A stretch of DNA of 64,000 nucleotides from Celeribacter indicus (GTDB lineage Bacteria; Pseudomonadota; Alphaproteobacteria; Rhodobacterales; Rhodobacteraceae), in the NCBI RefSeq assembly GCF_000819565.1, contig NZ_CP004393.1, positions 1,054,001 to 1,118,000 on the forward strand. Direction: 5' to 3'. The first letter of the stretch is position 1. Each line of letters starts with the position of its first letter. The position numbers and the translations under genes are program-made. This document shows, in pieces, positions 42,708-51,149 of the stretch. The notes below the pieces were generated by a model. That model searched no databases and was not told where the DNA came from. It was given only the letters and a program-made list of their open reading frames with translations.

Positions 42708-43660
42708 CGCCGCGCCCCTCCGCGCAGCCGCGGATCGAGCAGGCGCTGGAGGATATCCGCGAGGAAGCCGGTGATCAGCACGAGAAGCGTCGAGACGAGG
42801 AGCACGCCCTGGATGTTCGGATAGTCCCGCTGCTGGATGGCGAGGAGCAGCATCGAGCCCATGCCGGGCAGGGAGAACACCTGTTCCACCACCACGGCGC
42901 CGAGGAAGGTCGTCGACAGCTCGATCCCCAGCACGGCCACGACCGGCACCGCGCCGTTGCGTAGCCCGTGGCGCAGCAACGCGCCGGTGAAGCTCTCTCC
43001 GAGCGCCCGCGCGGTGCGCAGGAACTCGCTGTCGAGCACCTCCAGCGTCGCCGCGCGCACGTAGCGCATCAGCGAGGCGGACATGACGAGGGCGATGGTG
43101 AGGACCGGCAGGATGATCGAGCGGATCGCGCGCGCCGGGTCGTCGTAGCCGCGCAGCGGAAAGCCCCCCGAAGGAAGCCAGCGCAGGTTGAGCGCGAAGA
43201 TGTAGACCATGATGATGCCGAGCCAGAAGACCGGCACGGCGATCCCCGCCTGGCTGATCACCGACAGGCCGAGCCCGGACCAGCGTTTCGACGTCACCGC
43301 CGCCAGCACGCCCAGCGGCACGGCGAGGAGAAGCGCGAGCACGAAGGCGGCGAAGGTGAGCGGCAGGGTCACGCTCAGCCGCGCCCGGATCTCCTCGATC
43401 ACCGGGGCGCGCGAGACGAAGGAGCGGCCGAGGTCGAAGCGCAGCAGGTCGTGCAGGTAGGTCAGGAACTGTTCGCCGAGCGGCAGGTCGGAGCCGACCT
43501 GCTCCTGCGCGGCGGCGATCTGCTCCGGCGTCGCGCCGACGCCGACCAGGGCCGCCGCCGGATCGCCGGGCAGCAGCCGCAACAGGACGAACAGCACGAG
43601 CGCGGCAACGAAGAGGGACAGCAGCAGGATCACGATCCGCCGCAGGAGGTAGCGCAGCAT
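42704..43660 (-). CDS. Dipeptide-type ABC permease (DppB-like)
   Basis: A 318-residue permease. It has the N-terminal MLRYLLRRIVILLLSLFVAA, FDLGRSFVSRAPV, LPSGGFPLRGYDDPA and EQVFSLPGMGSMLLLAIQQRDYP, all typical of the DppB/OppB family. The start at 43660 (MLRYLLRR) is preferred over an ATG 36 nt further upstream because family members begin there. A 52-bp gap separates it from the binding-protein gene. Confidence 0.92.
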   Translation of the reverse strand: MLRYLLRRIVILLLSLFVAALVLFVLLRLLPGDPAAALVGVGATPEQIAAAQEQVGSDLPLGEQFLTYLHDLLRFDLGRSFVSRAPVIEEIRARLSVTLPLTFAAFVLALLLAVPLGVLAAVTSKRWSGLGLSVISQAGIAVPVFWLGIIMVYIFALNLRWLPSGGFPLRGYDDPARAIRSIILPVLTIALVMSASLMRYVRAATLEVLDSEFLRTARALGESFTGALLRHGLRNGAVPVVAVLGIELSTTFLGAVVVEQVFSLPGMGSMLLLAIQQRDYPNIQGVLLVSTLLVLITGFLADILQRLLDPRLRGGARR

Positions 43661-43712
43661 GGCGGGTTGCACCCTTTGGGACGCAGGGCCAGGCACCGGC
43701 CCCGCCTTTCGG

Positions 43713-45206
43713 TCAGTTGGCCTTCCGGATGTCCGAGACGAAGAATTGCGAGTTCAGCCCGTTCAGCGGATAGCCGGTCACGTTCGAGGTCGAGACCACG
43801 ATCTGCGGGTAGAGGTAGAGCCACATGCTCGCCGCGTCCTCCGCGATGATCCGGTTGGCCTCGGCCAGCATTTCGGTCTGTTCCTCGACACTCGCGACAT
43901 TCTCGCTCCCGGTCACCAGCCGGGTCACCTCCGGGTTGTCGTAGCCCCAGTAGAAATCCGGGTTGCCGTAGAAGACGATGTCGCGATGGTTCACATGTTC
44001 CTGCAACGTCGCCTCGAAGTCATGCGCCTTGTAGATCTTCGTGTACCATTCGTTCGCGGTGATGATGTTGATCTTCACCTCCACCCCGACCTTGGCCAGC
44101 TCGTTTTGCAGGAACTGCGCCACCACCGGGTGCGGGTCGTAATCCGGCGTGTCGAGCGTGAAGCTGAAGCCGTCGGCATAGCCGGCCTCCGCGAGCATCT
44201 CGCGCGCGCTGTCCGGATCGTAGGCGTTCACGCCGGTCAGGTCGGTATACCACGGATCGGTCGGCGGCACGAAGGAGCCGATCAGCGTGCCGTAATCGCC
44301 CCAGATCGCGCTCAGGAGTTTCTGCCTGTCCACGGCGCGGGCCAGCGCGGCGCGCACCGCGGGATCGCTGAACGGTTCGATCCGGTCGTTATAGGCCATC
44401 AGTTCCTTGGTCGTGGAGGCGCCCTCGGAGACGGTGAAGTCCGGGTTGTCGGTGAAAAGCGACAGGGCGTCCGGGCTCTGCACCGAGGTGATGATGTCCA
44501 CGGCGCCGGTCAGCAGCGCGTTGTTCTGCGCGGTCGCATCGGTGAAATACTGGAACATCACGCCGCCATTCGACGGGGCCTCGCCCCAGTAGCCCTCGAA
44601 GGGCACCAGCGCCAGCGCCGAGCCGCGCCGCCATTCCTCGAGCGTATAGGGACCGGTGCCGTCCTCGCTGGCGGAAATGTCGGTGGCCGCGTCGTTGACG
44701 ATCCAGACATAGGACAGGTTGTAGGGAAGCGAGATCGAGGGGGTTTTCAGCGTGACCACCACGGTGCGCTCGTCCGGCGTTTCGATCGTCTCGATCACGT
44801 CGAGCGTGCGCTTGCGCGAACTGGCCGAGCTTTCCGCCGTCACCCGCTCGATCGAGCTCTTCACGTCGGCGGCGGTCAGCGGATCGCCGGAATGGAAGCT
44901 CACGCCCTCCCTCAGGGTGAAGGTATAGGTCAGCCGGTCTTCGGAGATCGTGTACTCCTCGACCAGCTTCGGCTCGACATCCCCCGCGTCGGTCAGGACG
45001 AAAAGCGCCTCGTAGACGTTGCCGTTGAACGCCTCGTTGATCCCCTGTCCGGCACCGGCGGTGTTGTCGAGGTTCTGCGGCTCGTAGAGCGACCCGATGC
45101 CGATCGTGGCCTGCGGGTCGTGGTCCTGGGCGAAACCCGCCGCCGCGCCCAGCGAGAGGACGGAGGTCGCGGTCAGCGCGGCGATGGCGTTTGGAAGGAA
45201 TTTCAT
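43713..45206 (-). CDS. ABC transporter substrate-binding protein, family 5 (peptide-type)
   Basis: A 497-residue family-5 solute-binding protein with a signal peptide (LTATSVLSLGAAAGFAQ, then DHDPQ). Marks are YEALFVLTDAGDVEPKLVE, YTFTLREGVSFHSGDPLTAADV and AVRAALARAVDRQKLLSAIW. It is first in the operon binding protein-B-C-D-F-DUF1684. Family-5 proteins bind peptides, opines, nickel or sugars; the ligand here is unknown. ATG at 45206 follows GAGGATTGCCCCG; a longer frame has no signal peptide at its N-terminus. Confidence 0.92.
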   Translation of the reverse strand: MKFLPNAIAALTATSVLSLGAAAGFAQDHDPQATIGIGSLYEPQNLDNTAGAGQGINEAFNGNVYEALFVLTDAGDVEPKLVEEYTISEDRLTYTFTLREGVSFHSGDPLTAADVKSSIERVTAESSASSRKRTLDVIETIETPDERTVVVTLKTPSISLPYNLSYVWIVNDAATDISASEDGTGPYTLEEWRRGSALALVPFEGYWGEAPSNGGVMFQYFTDATAQNNALLTGAVDIITSVQSPDALSLFTDNPDFTVSEGASTTKELMAYNDRIEPFSDPAVRAALARAVDRQKLLSAIWGDYGTLIGSFVPPTDPWYTDLTGVNAYDPDSAREMLAEAGYADGFSFTLDTPDYDPHPVVAQFLQNELAKVGVEVKINIITANEWYTKIYKAHDFEATLQEHVNHRDIVFYGNPDFYWGYDNPEVTRLVTGSENVASVEEQTEMLAEANRIIAEDAASMWLYLYPQIVVSTSNVTGYPLNGLNSQFFVSDIRKAN

Positions 45207-45512
45207 CGGGGCAATCCTCGGAAGTTTCTGTGCGGACGGGCGGGGTCGGGGCGGCCGGAGGCGGACAGCTTTCAGTATAAACCGTTCGGGCTCCTCTTGA
45301 AAACGGCCTGCGGGACGGACCGCCGGACCCACAACGGTGTGTCATGTCCCGCAGCGGTGTTCAAGGGAAAGGCACGCGCCCGTATCGTGGGCGTGGCCGC
45401 GGGCCCGGCATGGGCGACGGACGAAAGGCGCCGCCTTTTCCGTGTCGCGGGAGTGCGGCGCCTGCGCTTCGGCGGCTTCTCCTCCCCCCTGTGCCGGTGC
45501 TATGTCCTCTCC
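45207..45512. promoter_or_regulatory. Divergent intergenic region, transporter and AraC gene
   Basis: A 306-bp region. On the minus strand a -10-like TATACT (plus AGTATA at 45274-45279) has a weak TTTCAA -35 about 17 bp upstream. An inverted pair TGCGGGAC (45309-45316) and GTCCCGCA (45346-45353) may bind the AraC-type protein. No gene is supported. Confidence 0.4.
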
Positions 45513-46310
45513 ATGCGCTACCATCACCTTGCCCGGCATCACGGCGTCGAACTCTACGAGGCATCCTTCAGCCGCCAGACCTTCGCCCGCCATGCCCATG
45601 AAGGCTTTGCCATCGGCGCGATCGCCGAAGGTGCCGGAGGCTATGTCTGCCGGGGCGAAAGCCTGATGCTGCCGGCCGGATCGCTGTCGCTGATGAATCC
45701 CGAGGAACCCCACACCGGCCATGCCGCCGCCGGGCATGTGCGCTACACCATGCTCTATGCCTCCGAGGCGGCGGTGCGTGCGATGCTCGGTCTGCGCGAG
45801 CTGCGCGGCTTTTCCGCCCTGGCGCCGCGGGACAGGGGCCTGCGGCTGACGCGGGCGCTCGCCCGGCTGGCCCATGTCCTGAATACGCCGGAACCGTCCG
45901 ACCGGCCGCTCGCGGTCGACGAGGCGCTTCACGAGGTGCTGTTACTGGCCTTCAGCCAGTACGGCGGGGCGGAGCTGCGCCCGGCCGGACGGGAGCCCGC
46001 CGCCGTCAGGTTGCTCCGGGCGCGGATCGCGGCGGGGATCGCCGCCGGTGAGGCGCTGAGCCTGTCCGATCTGGCGGAGGAGGCCGGTCTGAGCCCGTCC
46101 TACCTGATCCGCAGCATCCGGCGCGCGACGGGGCTCACCCCGCATGCCCATGTCGTGCGGGCGCGGCTGGACCATGCGCGCCGGTCGCTGCTGGAGGGCC
46201 TTCCGGCCGCCGAGGCAGCCCTCGCCGCAGGGTTTTGCGACCAGGCGCATCTGATCCGGCAGTTTCGCCGCCATTACGGCGTGACGCCCGGTGCGCTGAT
46301 CCGGCACTGA
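45513..46310 (+). CDS. AraC-family transcriptional regulator
   Basis: A 265-residue AraC/XylS regulator. The N-terminal cupin-type sensing domain includes FARHAHEGFAIGAI and LMNPEEPHTGHAA, and the C-terminal pair of helix-turn-helices covers LSLSDLAEEAGLSPSYLIRS and AALAAGFCDQAHLIRQFRRH. This subgroup (AraC_binding cupin with HAHE) often controls amino-acid exporters or nearby transporters. It is divergent from the peptide-type importer and 70 bp upstream of the DUF2000 gene, either of which may be its target. Confidence 0.9.
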   Translation: MRYHHLARHHGVELYEASFSRQTFARHAHEGFAIGAIAEGAGGYVCRGESLMLPAGSLSLMNPEEPHTGHAAAGHVRYTMLYASEAAVRAMLGLRELRGFSALAPRDRGLRLTRALARLAHVLNTPEPSDRPLAVDEALHEVLLLAFSQYGGAELRPAGREPAAVRLLRARIAAGIAAGEALSLSDLAEEAGLSPSYLIRSIRRATGLTPHAHVVRARLDHARRSLLEGLPAAEAALAAGFCDQAHLIRQFRRHYGVTPGALIRH

Positions 46311-46380
46311 CAGGTCAATTTCGTCCAATCCCCGCCGGCCGGATCCATGGCAGAACGCTCCGAAAAAGGGATCGTTTCTC

Positions 46381-46782
46381 ATGTCGTTCAAACCTGTCCT
46401 CATTCTGTCCGCGGACCTGCCGCTGGGCCTCAAGACCAATTTCGCCGCCGTTCTCGGCATGAGCCTCGGACAGTTGCGCTCCGACCTGATCGGCGCGGAG
46501 ACCCGGACCGGAGACGGGGTCGCGCTCGCCGGGATCACCCGCGTCGCCCTCCCGGTGCTCGGCGCGCCCGCCGCCGACCTGCCCGCGTTTTTCGCGGCGG
46601 CCGGGGACCTGCCGGTCCGGCTGGCTTACATGCGCGCGGCCTTCGAGGCGAAGGACTATGACGATTACGCCGCCCGGATCGCCGCCGCGCCGCTGGATGG
46701 TCACGCGCCCCAGGCGATCCTGCTCGGCGGTCCCAGAAAGGCCGTGGACCGGATCTGCGGCCGCCTGCCGCTGCTGCGCTGA
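46381..46782 (+). CDS. DUF2000 domain protein
   Basis: A 133-residue protein of the DUF2000 family, whose fold resembles peptidyl-tRNA hydrolase 2. It opens VLILSADLPLGLKTNFAAVLGMSLG and ends GGPRKAVDRICGRLPLLR, both usual in the family. It lacks a signal peptide or membrane segment. It lies just downstream of the AraC gene and may be co-transcribed; AraC/DUF2000 pairs are common in proteobacteria. The molecular function is not established. Confidence 0.82.
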   Translation: MSFKPVLILSADLPLGLKTNFAAVLGMSLGQLRSDLIGAETRTGDGVALAGITRVALPVLGAPAADLPAFFAAAGDLPVRLAYMRAAFEAKDYDDYAARIAAAPLDGHAPQAILLGGPRKAVDRICGRLPLLR

Positions 46783-46840
46783 GCCGTGCCGGCCTCCGGG
46801 AGGCATTGCGGGGACGTCGCCTGCGCGACCTGCGCCACGG

Positions 46841-47587
46841 TCAGGCGAAGCCGCCGTTCGCCCGCAGGATCTGTCCGTTGATCCACGCCCCGTCCGGCCC
46901 GGCGAGGAAGGAGACGGCACCGGCGATGTCCTCCGGCGTCCCGAGCCGTTCCAGCGGCGGCACCGCGGCGAGGCGCGCGATGTCCTCGTCGGTCTTGCCG
47001 TTGAGGAAAAGTTCCGTCGCGACCGGCCCCGGCGCCACCGCGTTCACCGTGATATTGCGCCCGCGAAGCTCGTTGGCGAAGACCCGCACGAGGCCCTCGA
47101 CGCCGAGCTTAGAGGCGATATAGGCGCCGTATCCGGGAAAGTTCTTTGCCACGACGCTGCTCGAGACGGCGATGAACCGCCCGCCTTCGGCCATGTGCCG
47201 CGCGGCGCCGCACATCGCCAGGTAGGTGCCGCGCAGATTGGCCGCGATGGTGCGGTCGAAACTGTCGAGCGCGTCCCGCCCGATCGGGGCCAGATCCATG
47301 ATGCCGGCGCAATTGACCACCACCGAGATCGGCGCGACCGCCTCGGCGGCATCGAACAGGCGGACGATATCGGCCTCCTCGGCCACGTCGCCCTGGACCG
47401 CGAAAGCCCGGCCGCCCGCCTGCGCGATCCCGGCGGCGACGGCCTCGGCCGCGTCCCGGCCGCTCCGGTACTGGAGCGCGACGGTGAAGCCGTCGGCGGC
47501 CAGCCGCGTCGCGACGCTGGCCCCGATGCCGCCCGAGCCGCCGGTGACGAGGGCGAGTTGCCGCGTTTCTGTCGTATGGTCTGCCAT
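46841..47587 (-). CDS. SDR family oxidoreductase
   Basis: A 248-residue classical SDR. Cofactor motif TGGSGGIGASVA, CAG in VVVNCAGIMD, catalytic Ser in AVSSSVVAK, YGAYIASK for Tyr/Lys, and the C-terminal GQILRANGGF are in place. The type is FabG-like with preference for NADPH likely (Arg in LQYRSGRD). It is divergent from a LysR gene at 47716, which probably regulates it; a CAAGTA...TACTTG dyad lies between them. Confidence 0.9.
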   Translation of the reverse strand: MADHTTETRQLALVTGGSGGIGASVATRLAADGFTVALQYRSGRDAAEAVAAGIAQAGGRAFAVQGDVAEEADIVRLFDAAEAVAPISVVVNCAGIMDLAPIGRDALDSFDRTIAANLRGTYLAMCGAARHMAEGGRFIAVSSSVVAKNFPGYGAYIASKLGVEGLVRVFANELRGRNITVNAVAPGPVATELFLNGKTDEDIARLAAVPPLERLGTPEDIAGAVSFLAGPDGAWINGQILRANGGFA

Positions 47588-47655
47588 GTCCTGTCCTTTC
47601 GGAAACCCCGGCCGCTGCTGCGGCCCTGCACGGCAGAGAATGGGCTCCGGGATGA

Positions 47656-47682
47656 CAAGTAAAACCCCCTGCGTGCTACTTG
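47656..47682. promoter_or_regulatory. LysR-type dyad between SDR and LysR genes
   Basis: CAAGTA (47656-47661) and TACTTG (47677-47682) are perfect inverted arms separated by 15 bp. They lie midway between the divergent SDR and LysR genes and fit a LysR binding site. Confidence 0.45.
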
Positions 47683-47715
47683 CTTTGAGTAGAATTTCTA
47701 ATCAATGGGGATGTG

Positions 47716-48636
47716 ATGCGGCCTTCGGATCTCGAAACCTTTCTCGCGGTCGCGAAGGCGGGAAGCTTTCGCGGGGCGGCGCAGGACAGGGGCGTCACCG
47801 GCTCCGCGCTGAGCCAGTCGGTGCGGGCGCTCGAGGAGGCGCTGGAGGTGCGGCTGTTCAACCGGACGACCCGCAGCGTGGCCCTGACCGAAGCGGGCGA
47901 ACTGCTCTACGAAAGGCTTGCGCCGGCCTTCGACGACATCTGGACGGCGGTGGACGAGGTGCGGTCGCTGGGGCGGCGGCCGCAGGGCCGGGTCCGCATC
48001 AATGCGCCCGCCCCGGCGGTGGAGTGGCTGATCGCCCCGCATGTCCCCGCCTTCCTGGATGCCTATCCCGGAATTTCGCTCGAGGTGATCGCGGATGCGG
48101 GCCATGTCGATATCGTGGCGGAAGGCTACGATGCCGGGGTGCGCATGGGGCTCGAGATGGCGCGCGACATGATCGCGGTCCCCCTCGGGCCGGAACAGGA
48201 TTACCCGGTGATGGCCGCGCCGGACTATATCGAAAGGGCCGGGCGCCCGGAGCGGCCGGAGGACCTGAGCCGGCACAACTGCATCCGCCACCGCTTTCCG
48301 GGCGGAACGATCTTCGGATGGTCCCTGTCGAAGGGCGAGGAGGAGATCACGCTCGCGCCGGAGGGCACCCTGACGGTGAACGACTCGCGCCACGCGGTTC
48401 ATGCCGCCGTCCACGGGGTCGGGGTGGTCAGCGTCGCGGCGCCCTATGCCGCGGGGGAGCTCGCGGCGGGACGGCTCCTGCGCCTGCTGCCGGACTGGTC
48501 CACCGCGCGTCCGGCCTGGCATCTCTACTATCCCGGCCGGCGGCAGGTGCCGCCCGCGCTCCGTGCCTTCCTGCAATTCTTCCGCGCCGCGGCGCGACAG
48601 CCTCCGTCGCAGTCACCGGGCGGGGAAGGGATGTAG
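47716..48636 (+). CDS. LysR-family transcriptional regulator
   Basis: A 306-residue LysR protein. Helix-turn-helix: FRGAAQDRGVTGSALSQSVR; substrate-binding domain from about residue 90 (GRVRINAPAPAVEWLI). The sequence resembles the LysR encoded at 5182-6090 in the same kind of divergent pairing with an SDR. ATG at 47716 follows GGGGA; the GTG at 47713 immediately before it is the alternative. A C-terminal Pro/Gly-rich tail of about 20 residues looks disordered. Confidence 0.9.
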   Translation: MRPSDLETFLAVAKAGSFRGAAQDRGVTGSALSQSVRALEEALEVRLFNRTTRSVALTEAGELLYERLAPAFDDIWTAVDEVRSLGRRPQGRVRINAPAPAVEWLIAPHVPAFLDAYPGISLEVIADAGHVDIVAEGYDAGVRMGLEMARDMIAVPLGPEQDYPVMAAPDYIERAGRPERPEDLSRHNCIRHRFPGGTIFGWSLSKGEEEITLAPEGTLTVNDSRHAVHAAVHGVGVVSVAAPYAAGELAAGRLLRLLPDWSTARPAWHLYYPGRRQVPPALRAFLQFFRAAARQPPSQSPGGEGM

Positions 48637-48657
48637 CGGGGCCGCAGCGGCGCGGGG

Positions 48658-49059
48658 TCAGTTCTCCCCGTCCGGGCCGGAGGGCGCCGTCGCCCTTGCG
48701 TCATAGTGCGCCTGAGCCGCCTCGATCTTTTCGAGGTGGCGAAAGGCCCACAGGCCGACCGACTGTATGGGATCCGCCAGCGAGTGCCCCAGCCCGGTGA
48801 GCTCGTAATCCACCCGCGGCGGGATCGAGGGCGTGACCGTGCGCGTGACGAGGCCGTTCCGTTCGAGATTACGCAGCGTCAGCGTCAGCATGCGCTGCGA
48901 AATGCCATCGACCCCGCGCTTGAGTTCGCTGAACCGCAGCGGCTGCTCGCGCAGGAGCATGATGACGAGCACGCTCCATTTCCCGGCGATGCTCGAGAGC
49001 ACGCGCGAGGCTCTCAGGCAGTCGGCCGTATGGCGGATGACGGGTTCGGTTTCCTTCAT
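48658..49059 (-). CDS. HxlR-family transcriptional regulator
   Basis: A 133-residue winged-helix regulator of the HxlR/DUF24 family. It has the GKWSVLVIMLLREQPLRFSEL opening, ISQRMLTLTLRNLERNGLV and the wing VDYELTGLGHSL. A Cys at residue 14 (TADCLRASRV) stands where redox- or quinone-sensing members carry their reactive Cys. It is divergent from an SDR (49221) and an MDR reductase; the 161-bp gap holds a near-palindrome GGTTAC-GAAAA-GGAACC. It likely senses electrophiles (family inference). Confidence 0.9.
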   Translation of the reverse strand: MKETEPVIRHTADCLRASRVLSSIAGKWSVLVIMLLREQPLRFSELKRGVDGISQRMLTLTLRNLERNGLVTRTVTPSIPPRVDYELTGLGHSLADPIQSVGLWAFRHLEKIEAAQAHYDARATAPSGPDGEN

Positions 49060-49118
49060 GTGACCTCGGTCTCATTCCTGTGCCGTCTTGCGGCGCCTGT
49101 TCTGCGCCTCATATACCG

Positions 49119-49135
49119 GGTTACGAAAAGGAACC
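49119..49135. promoter_or_regulatory. Candidate HxlR operator
   Basis: GGTTAC-GAAAA-GGAACC: two 6-bp arms, one mismatch, 5-bp spacer, in the AT-richer middle of the gap between the HxlR gene and the divergent SDR. Site size and location suit an HxlR-family dimer. Confidence 0.5.
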
Positions 49136-49220
49136 AGAAGTTTATCGACCCTCCTCCTGATCCGCCGGGAGGACCGGGCGTCCGAGGTACCGGACGCCCC
49201 GCCAGAAATCGGAGTGTGAC

Positions 49221-49988
49221 ATGACCGAGACCATCGACCTCGACAAGGCCCTTTATCCCGACCTCTCCGAGCGTCGTGTCGTCATCGCCGGGGGCACCGG
49301 AGACGTGGGCGAGGGCCTCGTCCGCGCCTGGCTGAAGACCGGGGCGCATGTGGTGGTGCCCTCCCGCAGCGAAGGCAAGGTCGGGGAGTTCCGGCAGGCG
49401 CTGTCCGATATCGGTACGCCGGAGACGCTGAGCTTCGCGGTCGGCGACTACACCGGCTTCGACGCGGCGCAGCGGATGGCGGAGCGCATCACGGCCGAGC
49501 ACGGTCCGGTGACGGATGTCGTCGCCTCGATCGGCGGGTGGTGGCAGGGCAAACCGCTGTGGGAGATTTCGGAACAGGACTGGCAGCGGTATTTCGTCGG
49601 CATGACCACCGCCCATGTCGCCACCGCCCGTGCATGGAGCCCGCGCCTGCCGCGCACCGGCACCTACCAGCTGATCCTCGGCGGCAGCGCGGTCGCGCCG
49701 GTGCCCGGCGCCTCGATCATCAGCATGCAGCAGGCCGGGCTCCTGATGATGCGCCGCGTGCTGTCGGAGGAGGCGGGCGAGCGGCATCGCGTCGCGGCGC
49801 AGATCCTCGGCCCGGTCGTCACCCGCGCCCGCCGCCGCATCGACCCGGACTGGGTGACCAACGAGGAGGTGGGGCTGGTGTCCGCGGGGATTGCGGCGCG
49901 CCCGGAGGCGACGGGCGAGGATTACATCAGCCATGACAAGACACAGATGCTGGGAACGCTCCGGGGTCTGGGGCTTTATCCGCAATGA
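49221..49988 (+). CDS. SDR family oxidoreductase (atypical)
   Basis: A 255-residue short-chain dehydrogenase-like protein. The cofactor loop is AGGTGDVGEGLVRAW, and SIGGWWQGKPL replaces the NNAG region. The usual YxxxK is absent: the SMQQAG segment stands there after LILGGSAVAPVP. It may therefore be a reductase of non-standard mechanism or a binding protein. It is probably controlled by the divergent HxlR protein; an MDR reductase gene follows 111 bp downstream. Confidence 0.83.
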   Translation: MTETIDLDKALYPDLSERRVVIAGGTGDVGEGLVRAWLKTGAHVVVPSRSEGKVGEFRQALSDIGTPETLSFAVGDYTGFDAAQRMAERITAEHGPVTDVVASIGGWWQGKPLWEISEQDWQRYFVGMTTAHVATARAWSPRLPRTGTYQLILGGSAVAPVPGASIISMQQAGLLMMRRVLSEEAGERHRVAAQILGPVVTRARRRIDPDWVTNEEVGLVSAGIAARPEATGEDYISHDKTQMLGTLRGLGLYPQ

Positions 49989-50099
49989 CCGGACGTGTGG
50001 TATGACACGGATGGCCGCTCCTTCGACTCGGGCGAGGCGAGGGACGGTCCGCCCTCCCGCCCTGCCGCCGGCAAGGCGGAACACAAGATGGAGAATGCC

Positions 50100-51008
50100 A
50101 TGAAAGCTGTGCAGTTCAGTGAATACGGAGGACCGGAGGTCCTGAAACTGGTCGAGATCGACGAACCGCATGCCGGCCCCGGCCAGGTGCGGATCGCGGT
50201 TCGCGCGGCCGGGGTCAATCCCGCCGACTGGAAGCGGCGCGCGGGGTATTTCCGCGATTTCATGCCGCTGGAGTTTCCCTATACCGTCGGGTTCGAGGCC
50301 GCCGGGATCGTGGACGAGATCGGCGAGGGCGTGTCCGGCGTCTCGGTGGGGGACGCGGTGTTCGGCCTCGGCTCGGGCGCGACGGCGGAATATGCCGTGC
50401 TGAAGAGCTGGGCCGGAAAGCCCGAGGATATGCCCTTCGAGGTGGCCGGCGGGCTCGCGGTGATCGCGGAAACCGCGGCGCGCAGCCTTGACGAGGCCGG
50501 TGCCAAGGCCGGCGATACCGTCCTGCTGAGCGGCGCCGCCGGCGGGGTGGGCACTGCCGCGATCCAGATCGCCCGCGCGCGCGCCATGACCGTCATCGGA
50601 ACCGCGAGCGAACCGAAACACGACTACCTGCGCAGCCTCGGCGCCATCCCGACGACCTATGGCCCCGGACTTGCCGACCGCGTGCGCGACCTTGCGCCCG
50701 AGGGGGTGGATGTGGCGATCGACATCGCCGGATCGGACATCATTCCCGAGCTGATCGGGATCGTCGGGGATGCCTCGCGAGTCCTGTCCATCGCGGATTT
50801 CACCGCGCCGGAACAGGGCGCCAAATTTTCCACCACACCGCAGGAGCATCCCGAGCGGGCGCTCGAGGAGGCGGCCCGGCTCTATTCCGAGGGGGCGCTG
50901 CGCCTGAAGGTGGAGCGGGCCTTCCCGCTTGCGCAGGTCGGGGAGGCCCAGGCGCTCAGCGAAACCGGCCATGTCACCGGCAAGATCGTCGTGACCGTCG
51001 ACGCGTGA
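50100..51008 (+). CDS. NADP-dependent quinone/alkenal reductase, zinc-free MDR
   Basis: A 302-residue medium-chain reductase of the quinone oxidoreductase type. It has the opening MKAVQFSEYGGPEVLKL, GVNPADWKRRAGYF, FPYTVGFEAAGIVDEIG and the cofactor loop LLSGAAGGVGTAAIQIARAR. No structural-zinc cysteines are present. The ATG at 50100 has GGAG 6 nt upstream, better than the Met at 50088. It lies downstream of the SDR at 49221 and presumably belongs to the HxlR regulon. A strong hairpin follows. Confidence 0.9.
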   Translation: MKAVQFSEYGGPEVLKLVEIDEPHAGPGQVRIAVRAAGVNPADWKRRAGYFRDFMPLEFPYTVGFEAAGIVDEIGEGVSGVSVGDAVFGLGSGATAEYAVLKSWAGKPEDMPFEVAGGLAVIAETAARSLDEAGAKAGDTVLLSGAAGGVGTAAIQIARARAMTVIGTASEPKHDYLRSLGAIPTTYGPGLADRVRDLAPEGVDVAIDIAGSDIIPELIGIVGDASRVLSIADFTAPEQGAKFSTTPQEHPERALEEAARLYSEGALRLKVERAFPLAQVGEAQALSETGHVTGKIVVTVDA

Positions 51009-51103
51009 GCGGTCCGGTTGCGCGGCCACGGGACGGCTGCGGCCCCCCTTGCGGGGAGGGGCTGCGGGCATGGCCGCGCGGGATCGCCCCGGTCACGACC
51101 TCC

Positions 51104-51136
51104 TGCACCCCGGCCGCATGGCGTGGCCGGGGTGCA
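51104..51136. terminator. Two-way terminator hairpin
   Basis: TGCACCCCGGCC and GGCCGGGGTGCA form a perfect 12-bp stem with a 9-nt loop between the convergent MDR and SDR genes. A smaller hairpin CCCC-TTGC-GGGG precedes it near 51047. No T tract. Confidence 0.6.
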
Positions 51137-51149
51137 TCGAGCCTCTGGA

